A stretch of DNA of 17,718 bases from Marmoricola sp. GTDB lineage: Bacteria; Actinomycetota; Actinomycetes; Propionibacteriales; Nocardioidaceae. The stretch covers positions 1 through 17,718 of the forward strand of contig JASLCW010000296.1 in NCBI GenBank assembly GCA_030151765.1. The letters are read 5' to 3'. The position numbers and the translations under genes were made by a program. Shown here piece by piece: positions 6,746-13,058 of the stretch. Within the stretch, counting starts at the first letter, position 1; every line of letters begins with the position of its first letter. A model generated the notes under the pieces. It saw nothing but the letters and a program-made list of their open reading frames with translations, did not search any database and was not told the DNA's origin.

Positions 6746-7548
6746 GCGACGAGTACGACGAGACCGGGAGCGAGCTCCGGCGACTGTTGGACGATCGTGC
6801 CGCCGGCTTCCACCCCGATGTCATCGGGCGCGCGTCTCAGGCGCTTCATCGGGGAAGGCAGTTGCGTCGTCGTCGCCGGATGGCGGTGACCTCGGTGAGC
6901 GTCGCCGGCGTGGCCGTTGTCGGAGTGGTCGCGACGCAGGTGCTCACCCCGGGGCCGTCCTCGAACCACCTCGCGATGGCGGCGGCGCCGTCCGCGACGC
7001 CGACGGTGACGTCGACGCTGGACGGATGTGCCGCATTGAACGACGTGCGGGTGCGGCAAGGGGCCTCGCGTGCGGCCCAACTTCGCTCGATCCTTCCCTT
7101 GCTCTCCGGCGAGAAGCGGCGGATCGCGACGAAACGCCACGTGGCCGCGAGAGACCTCCCGGATGTGCGCGCCGAACTGCGACAGCTCGTCGTCCCCCAG
7201 GTGTCGTCCCAGCTGACGACGATCCGTGACCTCGAGAAGCTGACGGCGCTGTGCAAGGAGGGCATCGGGAGCTCGCCGGCCAAGCCGCAGAGGGTGCCGG
7301 TCACGCTGAAGGCTGCCGGCTGGACCTGCGAGCCTCCCGGCGACGACAAGTTCATCTGCACCTCGGGCAGCGACTCGGTGCTGGTCGTCGTACGGCCGGC
7401 GCGCTATCACCACGACTATCTGGTCGATCCCGACAAGGCCGCGCCGGGTCAGTACGTCAGCGAAGTCCACGGGGGTGTCTTCGCGACGATCACGTCCCAG
7501 ACGTCCGGCCTGGCCGAGGTGATGGCCGGGCATCTCGTCTGGAAGTAG
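6742..7548 (+). CDS. Single-pass membrane protein, probable anti-sigma factor or partner of the SigE-family sigma factor
   Basis: This 268-residue protein is translationally coupled to the sigma factor, and AAAGGA precedes its ATG. Residues 1-40 are charged and cytoplasmic (ELRRLLDDRAAGFHPDVIGRA), an arginine cluster follows (41-46, RRRRRM), one transmembrane helix spans about 48-68, and an external domain covers 70-268. The outer part has four cysteines (C96, C171, C196, C206), two in GWTCEPPGDDKFIC, suggesting disulfides. Position, topology and the short N-terminal helix match the family of membrane proteins that partner SigE-type sigma factors. It lacks the HxxxCxxC zinc anti-sigma motif, so the sigma contact would have to be a non-zinc helix. 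The external domain could sense an envelope signal. It ends 3 bases from the convergent LapA-like gene. The family role is inferred from context rather than from a recognised domain. Confidence 0.75.
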   Translation: MSDEYDETGSELRRLLDDRAAGFHPDVIGRASQALHRGRQLRRRRRMAVTSVSVAGVAVVGVVATQVLTPGPSSNHLAMAAAPSATPTVTSTLDGCAALNDVRVRQGASRAAQLRSILPLLSGEKRRIATKRHVAARDLPDVRAELRQLVVPQVSSQLTTIRDLEKLTALCKEGIGSSPAKPQRVPVTLKAAGWTCEPPGDDKFICTSGSDSVLVVVRPARYHHDYLVDPDKAAPGQYVSEVHGGVFATITSQTSGLAEVMAGHLVWK

Positions 7549-7551
7549 CGG

Positions 7552-7809
7552 CTACTCCTTCTCGGAGATCGCCTTTTTCTTGCTCCGGGCACGCATCCGC
7601 GGCAGCAGCAGGCCGACGGCGATGCCCGCCACGAAGACGACGAGCAGCCAGATCCAGGTCGGCATCGACATCTTCCAGAAGAGGAAGTCGACCGACCGGG
7701 TCTGGGAGTTCTGGAAGACGAAGATCAGGGCGAGGATCGCGATGATCGCGCCGACGATCTGCTTGGGGCTGATTCCCTTGCTCGTGGGCACCGGGGTGGG
7801 CTCGGACAT
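7552..7809 (-). CDS. LapA-domain (DUF1049) small membrane protein
   Basis: This 85-residue protein has two hydrophobic helices. The first reads QIVGAIIAILALIFVFQNSQ, ending in the FQNS motif that typifies LapA/DUF1049 proteins. The second is WIWLLVVFVAGIAVGLLLP. A basic C-terminal tail (RMRARSKKKA) lies in the cytoplasm. In Escherichia coli such proteins (LapA) act with LapB in envelope assembly; the role in actinobacteria is not established. I chose the ATG at 7809 because GAGGAA sits about 7 bases upstream; an open extension to 7866 has no such support. A possible -10, TACTGT, lies at 7848-7843 on the minus strand, with no good -35. The gene is divergent from the BrkB-like gene. Confidence 0.85.
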   Translation of the reverse strand: MSEPTPVPTSKGISPKQIVGAIIAILALIFVFQNSQTRSVDFLFWKMSMPTWIWLLVVFVAGIAVGLLLPRMRARSKKKAISEKE

Positions 7810-7842
7810 GGGAATTCCTCTCGTCCGCGGTTGGATGCGCCC

Positions 7843-7848
7843 ACAGTA
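7843..7848 (-). promoter_or_regulatory. Possible -10 for the LapA-like gene
   Basis: TACTGT on the minus strand fits TAnnnT and lies about 34 bases before the ATG at 7809. No -35 hexamer is recognisable at 16-18 bases upstream, so the assignment rests on position and the -10 alone. Confidence 0.3.
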
Positions 7849-7895
7849 GGGCGAATCGGCCTTCACCGGGAGCTCTACATGCCAGAATCCCCCGC

Positions 7896-8729
7896 GTGTC
7901 CGGTGTGATCGAGAAGCTGCGTGCCTGGACGCAGCCGCGTCCGACCGACCCGGTGGTCGTCCGGTGCGTACGCCGGCTCGCCGCTGCCGATGCCCGTGAT
8001 CGGGTGCTGATCCTGGCCGGTCAGGCCTTCATCGCGCTGATCCCCCTAGGGATCGTGATCGCCAGCCTGAGCACCCATGCGCGCGGCGACGCGATGGCGT
8101 CGTACCTGATCAAGCGTTTCGACCTCGACGGGGCGGTCGCGGCCACGGTGCACACGCTGTTCTCGAACACCCGTCACGGCGGTGGGCTCACCCTGGCCAG
8201 CATCGTGATCCTGCTCTTCTCCGTGAACTCCTTCTCCCGGTCGGTGCGTCGCACCGTCGAGATGGCCTGGGAACTGCCGAAGGGTGGAGTACGCGGAACG
8301 CGTGACGGCTTCATCGGCGTGCTGATCGCGGTCGTGCTGACCAGCCTCTTCGGCTCGCTGAACATCGCCGCGGGTGACGGGCTGGTCCTGCAGGTGCTGC
8401 TGGCGGTGCCTCAACTCGTGCTCGGCTACCTGGGCTGGAAGTACGCCCAGTGGTTCCTGCTGACGCGCCGCATCCCCTTGTCCGCGCTCGTCCCGGGCGC
8501 GATCGTCGGATCGGTCGTGCAGCTGCTCGCGGGCAAGGTCTCCTCGGTCTACATGCCGCACCTGATCGCCCGCAATGCCGAGAAGTACGGCGTCATCGGG
8601 GTGTCCTTCTCGCTGGTGACCTGGCTGGTGATCGCCGCCGCGGTGATCGTCTGCGTGGCCATCGTCGGCGCCGAGTTCGGGCGACGCCGCGTCGGCGAAG
8701 TCGACCCTGCCGACCCCGCTATCCCCTAG
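7896..8729 (+). CDS. YihY/virulence-factor-BrkB family membrane protein
   Basis: This 277-residue protein has six or so membrane helices. The opening RDRVLILAGQAFIALIPLGIVIASL, the NSFSRSVRRTVEMAWELPKGG loop and the late YGVIGVSFSLVTWLVIAAAVIVCVAIVGAEF helix are characteristic of the YihY/BrkB (UPF0761) family. The molecular function of that family is not established. The length is near the family norm and the C-terminus is intact. It starts at GTG 7896 with no Shine-Dalgarno. CAGAAT at 7883-7888 ends 7 bases before the GTG, so the transcript is probably leaderless. The stop (8727-8729) overlaps a TAGGGT that could be a -10 for the next gene, although the two genes are only 34 bases apart and may be co-transcribed. 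Confidence 0.88.
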   Translation: MSGVIEKLRAWTQPRPTDPVVVRCVRRLAAADARDRVLILAGQAFIALIPLGIVIASLSTHARGDAMASYLIKRFDLDGAVAATVHTLFSNTRHGGGLTLASIVILLFSVNSFSRSVRRTVEMAWELPKGGVRGTRDGFIGVLIAVVLTSLFGSLNIAAGDGLVLQVLLAVPQLVLGYLGWKYAQWFLLTRRIPLSALVPGAIVGSVVQLLAGKVSSVYMPHLIARNAEKYGVIGVSFSLVTWLVIAAAVIVCVAIVGAEFGRRRVGEVDPADPAIP

Positions 8730-8763
8730 GGTCAGGTTCGGAGCCACTGAAAGGGGCCGTGTG

Positions 8764-9312
8764 ATGGACGGTGACATGCTGGTCGTGACGTGGAAGTCAC
8801 TGCTCCTGCGAGGGGCGCTCGCGATCGTCTTCGGCATCTTCGCCGTCGCGTGGCCGATCTCCACGGTCGTCACGCTCGCGGTCCTCTGGGGCGTGTGGGC
8901 ACTCGTCGACGGCATCGGTCTCCTGATCGCCGCCTCCGACCGCCAGAGCCCTGCGAGCGGGCGGGTCGTCACCGTGCTGATGGGCGTGATCGCCCTGCTG
9001 GCCGCCTTCTACGGCATCTTCAGGCCGGCGGTCACGGCCGTGACGCTCACGTGGATCCTCGGCATCTGGCTGATGGTCCGTGGTGTCTTCGGGCTCATGG
9101 CGGCAGCGATGAGCGCCACCCCGCTACCGCGCGGTGCGGTCGCGCTGAGCGGCATCCTGGACATCGTGATCGGCATCCTCTTCGCCGCGAACCCGGGACG
9201 CTCGGCGATCAGCCTGGCCGTCGTCCTCGGCATCCTCGCGATCGTCTGGGGCATCGTCTTCGTCGCCGCGGGATTCGCCGTACGCCGGGGCGCCCGACAG
9301 CTCTCGGTTTGA
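8764..9312 (+). CDS. HdeD family (DUF308) membrane protein
   Basis: This 182-residue protein has six hydrophobic helices arranged as three similar hairpins. Examples are GALAIVFGIFAVAWPISTV with WGVWALVDGIGLLI, GVIALLAAFYGIFRPAVTAVTL with ILGIWLMVRGVFGL, and GILDIVIGILFAANPGRSAISLAVVLGILAIVWGI. The repeated G-I-xx-W/P and Asp/Arg-Gly pattern is that of DUF308/HdeD proteins, which are linked to acid resistance in E. coli but are of unknown role here. GAAAGGGG at 8749-8756 places the ATG at 8764 at the best spacing. A GTG at 8761 directly before it is an alternative that adds one residue. The gene ends 21 bases before the sirtuin start. The preceding BrkB-like gene is also a membrane protein. 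Confidence 0.88.
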   Translation: MDGDMLVVTWKSLLLRGALAIVFGIFAVAWPISTVVTLAVLWGVWALVDGIGLLIAASDRQSPASGRVVTVLMGVIALLAAFYGIFRPAVTAVTLTWILGIWLMVRGVFGLMAAAMSATPLPRGAVALSGILDIVIGILFAANPGRSAISLAVVLGILAIVWGIVFVAAGFAVRRGARQLSV

Positions 9313-9333
9313 GCTCGTCGTAGTCTCCACGCC

Positions 9334-10038
9334 GTGAGCAGAAGCTTCGTCGTCCTCACCGGTGCCGGGATCTCGGCCGAGTCCGGCCTGCAGACCTTCC
9401 GTGATTCCGACGGGCTGTGGGAGGGGCATCGTGCGGAGGATGTCGCGACCCCGGAGGGCTTCGAGGCCGATCCCGAACTCGTCCAGCGTTTCTACGACGC
9501 CCGCCGTGCGCAGTTGACCGAGGTCGAGCCCAATGCCGCCCATCGTGCGCTCGCCCAGCTCGAGCAGGTGATCGGCGACGACTTCCTGCTGGTCACCCAG
9601 AACATCGACGACCTGCACGAGCGGGCCGGCTCGCGCCGGGTCCTGCACATGCACGGCCGGCTCAACATGGCGCGCTGCACCGAGTGCGGCGCCACCTCGC
9701 ACTGGACCGGCACCCTGGTGGACGAACCGCCCTGCCCGCACTGCTCGCTGCGTGCGCTGCGGCCGGACGTCGTGTGGTTCGGCGAGATCCCCTACGGCCT
9801 CGACGAGATCGACCTGACGTTGCGTCGCTGCGACACGTTCGTGTCGATCGGCACGTCGGGCAATGTCTATCCGGCCGCGGGCTTCGCCGCCTTCGCCAAG
9901 GCCATCGGCGCGCGGACGATCGAACTCAACCTCGAGCCCAGCCTGGGAGCGGACTCCTTCCTCGAGCATCGTCACGGTCGTGCCACGGACGTCGTACCGG
10001 CCTGGGTGACGGAGGAACTCGAGAGCCGCAGCTCTTAG
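9334..10038 (+). CDS. cobB: NAD-dependent protein deacylase (sirtuin, SIRT5/CobB class)
   Basis: This 234-residue enzyme removes acyl groups from lysine using NAD+, giving nicotinamide and O-acyl-ADP-ribose in the cytoplasm. The NAD-binding motifs are GAGISAESGLQTFRD (10-24) and TQNIDDLHERAG (88-99). The catalytic histidine is H107 in HMHG. Four cysteines (C115, C118, C134, C137) make the structural zinc site. GTSGNVYPAAG (173-183) closes the Rossmann fold. Y54 and R57 in FYDARR match the Tyr-xx-Arg pair that marks class III sirtuins with desuccinylase and demalonylase activity (SIRT5; the equivalent pair in E. coli CobB). The length is normal for a minimal catalytic core. It starts at GTG with no ribosome binding site, and TAGTCT at 9321-9326 ends 7 bases before the start, so a leaderless mRNA is likely. 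It lies 51 bases before the VIT gene. Confidence 0.95.
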   Translation: MSRSFVVLTGAGISAESGLQTFRDSDGLWEGHRAEDVATPEGFEADPELVQRFYDARRAQLTEVEPNAAHRALAQLEQVIGDDFLLVTQNIDDLHERAGSRRVLHMHGRLNMARCTECGATSHWTGTLVDEPPCPHCSLRALRPDVVWFGEIPYGLDEIDLTLRRCDTFVSIGTSGNVYPAAGFAAFAKAIGARTIELNLEPSLGADSFLEHRHGRATDVVPAWVTEELESRSS

Positions 10039-10054
10039 TCCAGCCTCGCCTTCG

Positions 10055-10083
10055 TTGCCTCCTGCCACGCCAATGGGCAGGAT
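10055..10083 (+). promoter_or_regulatory. Sigma-70-type promoter for the VIT-family gene
   Basis: TTGCCT at 10055-10060, a spacer of exactly 17 bases and CAGGAT at 10078-10083 resemble a housekeeping -35/-10 pair. The -10 ends 6 bases before the GTG at 10090, so transcription may start at or next to the start codon. AGGA within the -10 could alternatively act as a weak ribosome binding site on a longer transcript from further upstream. Confidence 0.5.
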
Positions 10084-10089
10084 CGTGGG

Positions 10090-10839
10090 GTGACTTCCGA
10101 GGTGTCGATGTCGAGCATGAGTCCCGAGGACGTGGGTCCGCACGCCGACGAGCCGCACGACCCGTCGATCGGTGACCGGCTCAACTGGCTGCGTGCTGCC
10201 GTGCTCGGGGCCAACGACGGCATCGTCTCGGTCGCCGGCATGGTCATGGGCATCGCCGGAGCCACCTCGAACTCGCACACCATCCTCATCGGCGGCCTTG
10301 CCGGACTGATCGCCGGTGCGCTGAGCATGGCCGCGGGTGAATACGTGTCGGTGAGCACCCAGCGGGACACCGAGCAGGCGCTGCTGGCCAAGGAGCGCGC
10401 CGAGCTCGAAGACGAGCCGGAGGAAGAGCTCGCCGAGCTGGCCGGCATCTACCAGGCCAAGGGGCTGACGCCCGAGCTCGCGCTCGAGGTCGCCAAGCAG
10501 CTCACCTCGCACGACGCCCTCGGCGCGCATGCGGAGGCCGAGCTGGGCATCGACCCCGACGGTCTCACCAATCCCTGGCACGCCGCCTTCGCCTCGATGG
10601 TCGCCTTCACCGTCGGCGCCATCCTGCCGCTGCTGACGATCACCCTGTTCAGTGACTCGCTGCGGGTGGGCGCGACGCTCGTGGCCGTCGTACTGGCGCT
10701 CGTCGTGACGGGCTGGCTCTCCGCCTCGGCCGGGGGCGCGAGCCGTCGCCGGGCGATCCTGCGCAATGCGGTCGGCGGGCTTCTGGCCATGGTCGTCACT
10801 TATGTCATCGGCGATCTCGTCGGTGGACGGGTGGGCTGA
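10090..10839 (+). CDS. VIT1/CCC1 family iron/manganese transporter
   Basis: This 249-residue membrane protein belongs to the vacuolar iron transporter family (VIT1/CCC1), which moves Fe2+ or Mn2+ out of the cytoplasm. The signature helices are LRAAVLGANDGIVSVAGMVMG (about 34-54), AGALSMAAGEYVSVSTQRDTEQ (about 76-97), a central acidic cytoplasmic stretch rich in Glu (about 98-150, ERAELEDEPEEELAEL), and three more helices after NPWHAAFASMVAFTVGAILPL. The Glu-rich loop corresponds to the metal-binding region of the family, and the MAAGEYVSVS motif is diagnostic. The length is typical. It starts at GTG with a -35/-10 pair directly upstream (see 10055-10083). Export of Fe or Mn into the periplasm is the expected role. 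The gene is separated from pntAA by 51 bases that contain no evident terminator. Confidence 0.93.
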   Translation: MTSEVSMSSMSPEDVGPHADEPHDPSIGDRLNWLRAAVLGANDGIVSVAGMVMGIAGATSNSHTILIGGLAGLIAGALSMAAGEYVSVSTQRDTEQALLAKERAELEDEPEEELAELAGIYQAKGLTPELALEVAKQLTSHDALGAHAEAELGIDPDGLTNPWHAAFASMVAFTVGAILPLLTITLFSDSLRVGATLVAVVLALVVTGWLSASAGGASRRRAILRNAVGGLLAMVVTYVIGDLVGGRVG

Positions 10840-10878
10840 CCGCTCCTACCCCGTGCATCACGGATCGCCAGTCTGCAT

Positions 10879-10884
10879 TAGGTT
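10879..10884 (+). promoter_or_regulatory. Possible -10 for the pnt operon
   Basis: TAGGTT fits TAnnnT and ends 6 bases before the GTG at 10891; a TGCA just before it may act as an extended -10. No -35 is recognised. If used, the pntAA mRNA would be leaderless or nearly so. Confidence 0.4.
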
Positions 10885-10890
10885 TCTGGG

Positions 10891-12753
10891 GTGAAGATCG
10901 CAGTAGCCAAGGAGACTCGTGAGGGCGAGACCCGGGTCGCGATGGTGCCGGATCTGGTCGGGAGACTGACCGCTTTGGGGTACGCCGTCGCGGTCGAGAC
11001 CGGTGCCGGGGAGGCGGCTGGATTCGCCGATTCGGCGTACGTCGAGGCCGGCGCCGCGGTTGCCGCCGATCCCCTGACCGGGGCCGAGGTCGTGGTCTCG
11101 GTCCAGATGCTCGACGAGGAGCGTCTGGGGCGGCTCGCCGAGGGCGCCGCGACGATCTCGTTCTTCTCCGTGGACGACTCGCACGACCTGGTCGACCGGC
11201 TGCGCAAGCGCGGGACCAGCGTCTTCGCGATGGAGCTGGTCCCGCGGATCGCGCGCGCCCAGTCGATGGATGCGCTCTCCTCGCAGGCCCTTGTCGCCGG
11301 CTATCGCGGTGGCGTGGTGGCCGCGGAGATGCTGCGTCGCTTCTTTCCGCTCAACATGACCGCGGCGGGCACGGTGCAGCCCGCGCAGGTCGTGGTGCTC
11401 GGCGCCGGCGTGGCCGGTCTGCAGGCGATCGCCACCTCGCGCCGCCTCGGTGCGGTGGTGTCGGCGTACGACGTCCGGACCGCTTCCGCCGAGGAGATCC
11501 GATCGGTCGGTGCGACGGCGATCGACCTCGGCCTCGAGACACTGGACGGGCCCGGCGGCTATGCCCGGGAGATGACCGAGGAGCGCGCCGCGAAACAGAA
11601 GGAACTCCTCGCACCCCACATCGCCGAGGCCGATGCGCTGATCACGGCGGCCGCCGTACCGGGTCGGGTCGCACCCGTCCTGGTGACGCGCGCGATGGTC
11701 GAGCAGATGAAGCCCGGCTCCGTGGTGATCGACCTCGTGGCGGACAGCGGCGGCAATGTCGAGGGTTCGATCGCCGGCGAGACAGTGCAGATCGGCGGCG
11801 TCAGCGTCTGGGGTGGCGGCAATGTGCCGGCCGAGATGCCCGGCCCGGCGTCCGCGCTGTATGCGCAGAACATCGTCAACCTGCTCACGCTGATGACCCG
11901 TCCGGCGACGGCGGCCACCGACGACTCGGAGGCGGCCGCGGTCGCCTTCGCGCCCGACCTCGCGGACGAGGTCGTGGCCGGCTGCTGCGTGACCCACGCC
12001 GGCCGGATCGAGCACAAGCCGACCCGCGAGGCGATCGACGGCCCCGACCCGGAGCCAGAGCCGGAGCCGGAGCCGGAGCCGGTCGTGGAGACCACGCCGG
12101 CGAACCTGTTGGCCGAGTCGACGGCCGCGGCCAGCTGGTCGACCTCGCTCCGGGCCGATGACGCCGGAGATGATCTCCCGGCCGCTGTCGCGGCCCCCGC
12201 TGCGCCGGTCCAGCCGAGCGAGCTCGACCTGGAGACCGTCGTCCTCGAACCCAACGAGGCCCCGCTCGAGTACCTCGACGAGATCGAGATGGAGCCGATC
12301 GCCCCGGAGCTGGACCTCCAGCAGGCGCCGGCCGCGCCGGTCGCGGAGGCGACCGAGGAGGCCGTCGAGTACGACGTGCTGCCCGAGGCCGCGGAGGAGC
12401 CTGAGGAGTCTGTCGAGGAGGTGTCGGCCGAATCCGTCGAGGAGTCCGCCGAGCCGGAGCCCGAGGACGAGCCGGAGGACGAGCCCGAGGACGGGCCCGA
12501 GGACAAGCCCGAGCCGGAGGACGAGCCGGAGACCGCCGACGTGGTCGAGGACGAAGCCCCGGCCGCGCCGGAGAGCGAAGACGACGCCGCCGTTGTTCCC
12601 GAACCGGAGCCGAAGCCGAAGCCGAAGCCGCGCAGCCGGACCAAGCCGAAGCCGGAGCCCGCGACGGAGGTACTCCCCGAAGGTGCCGACGAGGCCGACA
12701 CCGCACTCTTCGAGATCGCGGAACCGGGCGGCGACGAGGAGAAGTCCCGATGA
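10891..12753 (+). CDS. pntAA: NAD(P) transhydrogenase alpha-1 subunit (PntAA), with long acidic Glu/Pro tail
   Basis: This is the NAD(H)-binding domain I subunit of proton-translocating transhydrogenase, which uses the proton gradient to drive hydride transfer from NADH to NADP+. Residues 1-380 are the complete catalytic subunit. They include KETREGETRVAMVP at the N-terminus, RAQSMDALSSQALVAGYRG (122-140), the Rossmann motif GAGVAGLQA (171-179), and the conserved AAAVPGRVAPVLVTRAMV and SVVIDLVADSGGN stretches. Split PntAA proteins normally end near here. This one continues for about 237 residues (384-620) with low complexity: an EP run, long Ala/Pro/Glu blocks, EPED repeats and a basic patch KPKPKPRSRTKPKP (575-588). 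The tail holds no membrane helix, because helices sit in PntAB and PntB. It is probably disordered and cytoplasmic. The stop overlaps pntAB in ATGA. The GTG start has a TAGGTT box just upstream. Confidence 0.93.
   Translation: MKIAVAKETREGETRVAMVPDLVGRLTALGYAVAVETGAGEAAGFADSAYVEAGAAVAADPLTGAEVVVSVQMLDEERLGRLAEGAATISFFSVDDSHDLVDRLRKRGTSVFAMELVPRIARAQSMDALSSQALVAGYRGGVVAAEMLRRFFPLNMTAAGTVQPAQVVVLGAGVAGLQAIATSRRLGAVVSAYDVRTASAEEIRSVGATAIDLGLETLDGPGGYAREMTEERAAKQKELLAPHIAEADALITAAAVPGRVAPVLVTRAMVEQMKPGSVVIDLVADSGGNVEGSIAGETVQIGGVSVWGGGNVPAEMPGPASALYAQNIVNLLTLMTRPATAATDDSEAAAVAFAPDLADEVVAGCCVTHAGRIEHKPTREAIDGPDPEPEPEPEPEPVVETTPANLLAESTAAASWSTSLRADDAGDDLPAAVAAPAAPVQPSELDLETVVLEPNEAPLEYLDEIEMEPIAPELDLQQAPAAPVAEATEEAVEYDVLPEAAEEPEESVEEVSAESVEESAEPEPEDEPEDEPEDGPEDKPEPEDEPETADVVEDEAPAAPESEDDAAVVPEPEPKPKPKPRSRTKPKPEPATEVLPEGADEADTALFEIAEPGGDEEKSR
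12052..12081 (+). repeat. GAGCCG hexamer repeat encoding (Glu-Pro)5
   Basis: Five tandem hexamers (the first ending in A instead of G) encode alternating Glu-Pro at the start of the PntAA tail. It is a coding microsatellite whose copy number could change by slippage without a frameshift, as the unit is 6 bases. Confidence 0.7.
12451..12535 (+). repeat. Degenerate 12-base repeat encoding Glu-Pro-Glu-Asp units in pntAA
   Basis: The stretch reads as repeated GAG-CCS-GAG-GAC units with some changes (GPED, KPEP). It encodes the most acidic part of the PntAA tail. A third low-complexity patch of AAGCCG (Lys-Pro) follows at about 12613-12657. Unit lengths are multiples of 3, so length changes would stay in frame. 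Confidence 0.6.
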
Positions 12754-13058
12754 CCGAGGCCCTCGTCTGGCTGGCCATCTTCCTCCTCAGCGTCTTCGTC
12801 GGCATCGAGGTGATCTCGAAGGTCTCCTCGACGCTGCACACGTCCCTGCTGTCCGGTGCCAACGCGATCAACGGCGTCGTCCTGCTCGGCGCGGTCCTGG
12901 TCACCGGGAGCACCGACAACACCGCTCTGCTGGTTCTCGGGCTGATCGCGATCGTGCTTGCCTCGGTCAACATGGTCGGCGGCTTCGTGATGACGGACCG
13001 GATGCTGCAGAGCTTCACCCCGAGGAAGAGGCCGCAGCCGAAGGAGGAGGGCAAGTGA
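12750..13058 (+). CDS. pntAB: NAD(P) transhydrogenase alpha-2 subunit (PntAB), membrane part
   Basis: This 102-residue protein supplies the first membrane helices of the transhydrogenase proton channel (domain II). It has three hydrophobic segments: VWLAIFLLSVFVGIEVI, then AINGVVLLGAVLV, then LLVLGLIAIVLASVNMVGGFVM. The conserved LHTSLLSGANAINGVV and ASVNMVGGFVMTDRML motifs match the C-terminal membrane region of E. coli PntA (LHTPLMSVTNAISGII and SINIFGGFTVTQRML). The C-terminus is short and basic. It overlaps pntAA by ATGA at its start and pntB by GTGA at its end, with AAGGAGGAGG (13041-13050) inside its last codons serving as the pntB ribosome binding site. The three genes therefore form a translationally coupled unit of the split type seen in many non-enteric bacteria. 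Confidence 0.95.
   Translation: MTEALVWLAIFLLSVFVGIEVISKVSSTLHTSLLSGANAINGVVLLGAVLVTGSTDNTALLVLGLIAIVLASVNMVGGFVMTDRMLQSFTPRKRPQPKEEGK

Noticed and set aside
7810..7866. Extended start of the LapA-like gene at 7866
   Set aside because: No ribosome binding site precedes it, and it would cover the likely TACTGT -10. ATG 7809 has GAGGAA at good spacing.
12052..12660. Repeats in pntAA considered as a CRISPR or satellite array
   Set aside because: The units are short, in frame and encode Glu-Pro/Lys-Pro; there are no spacers and no cas genes nearby.
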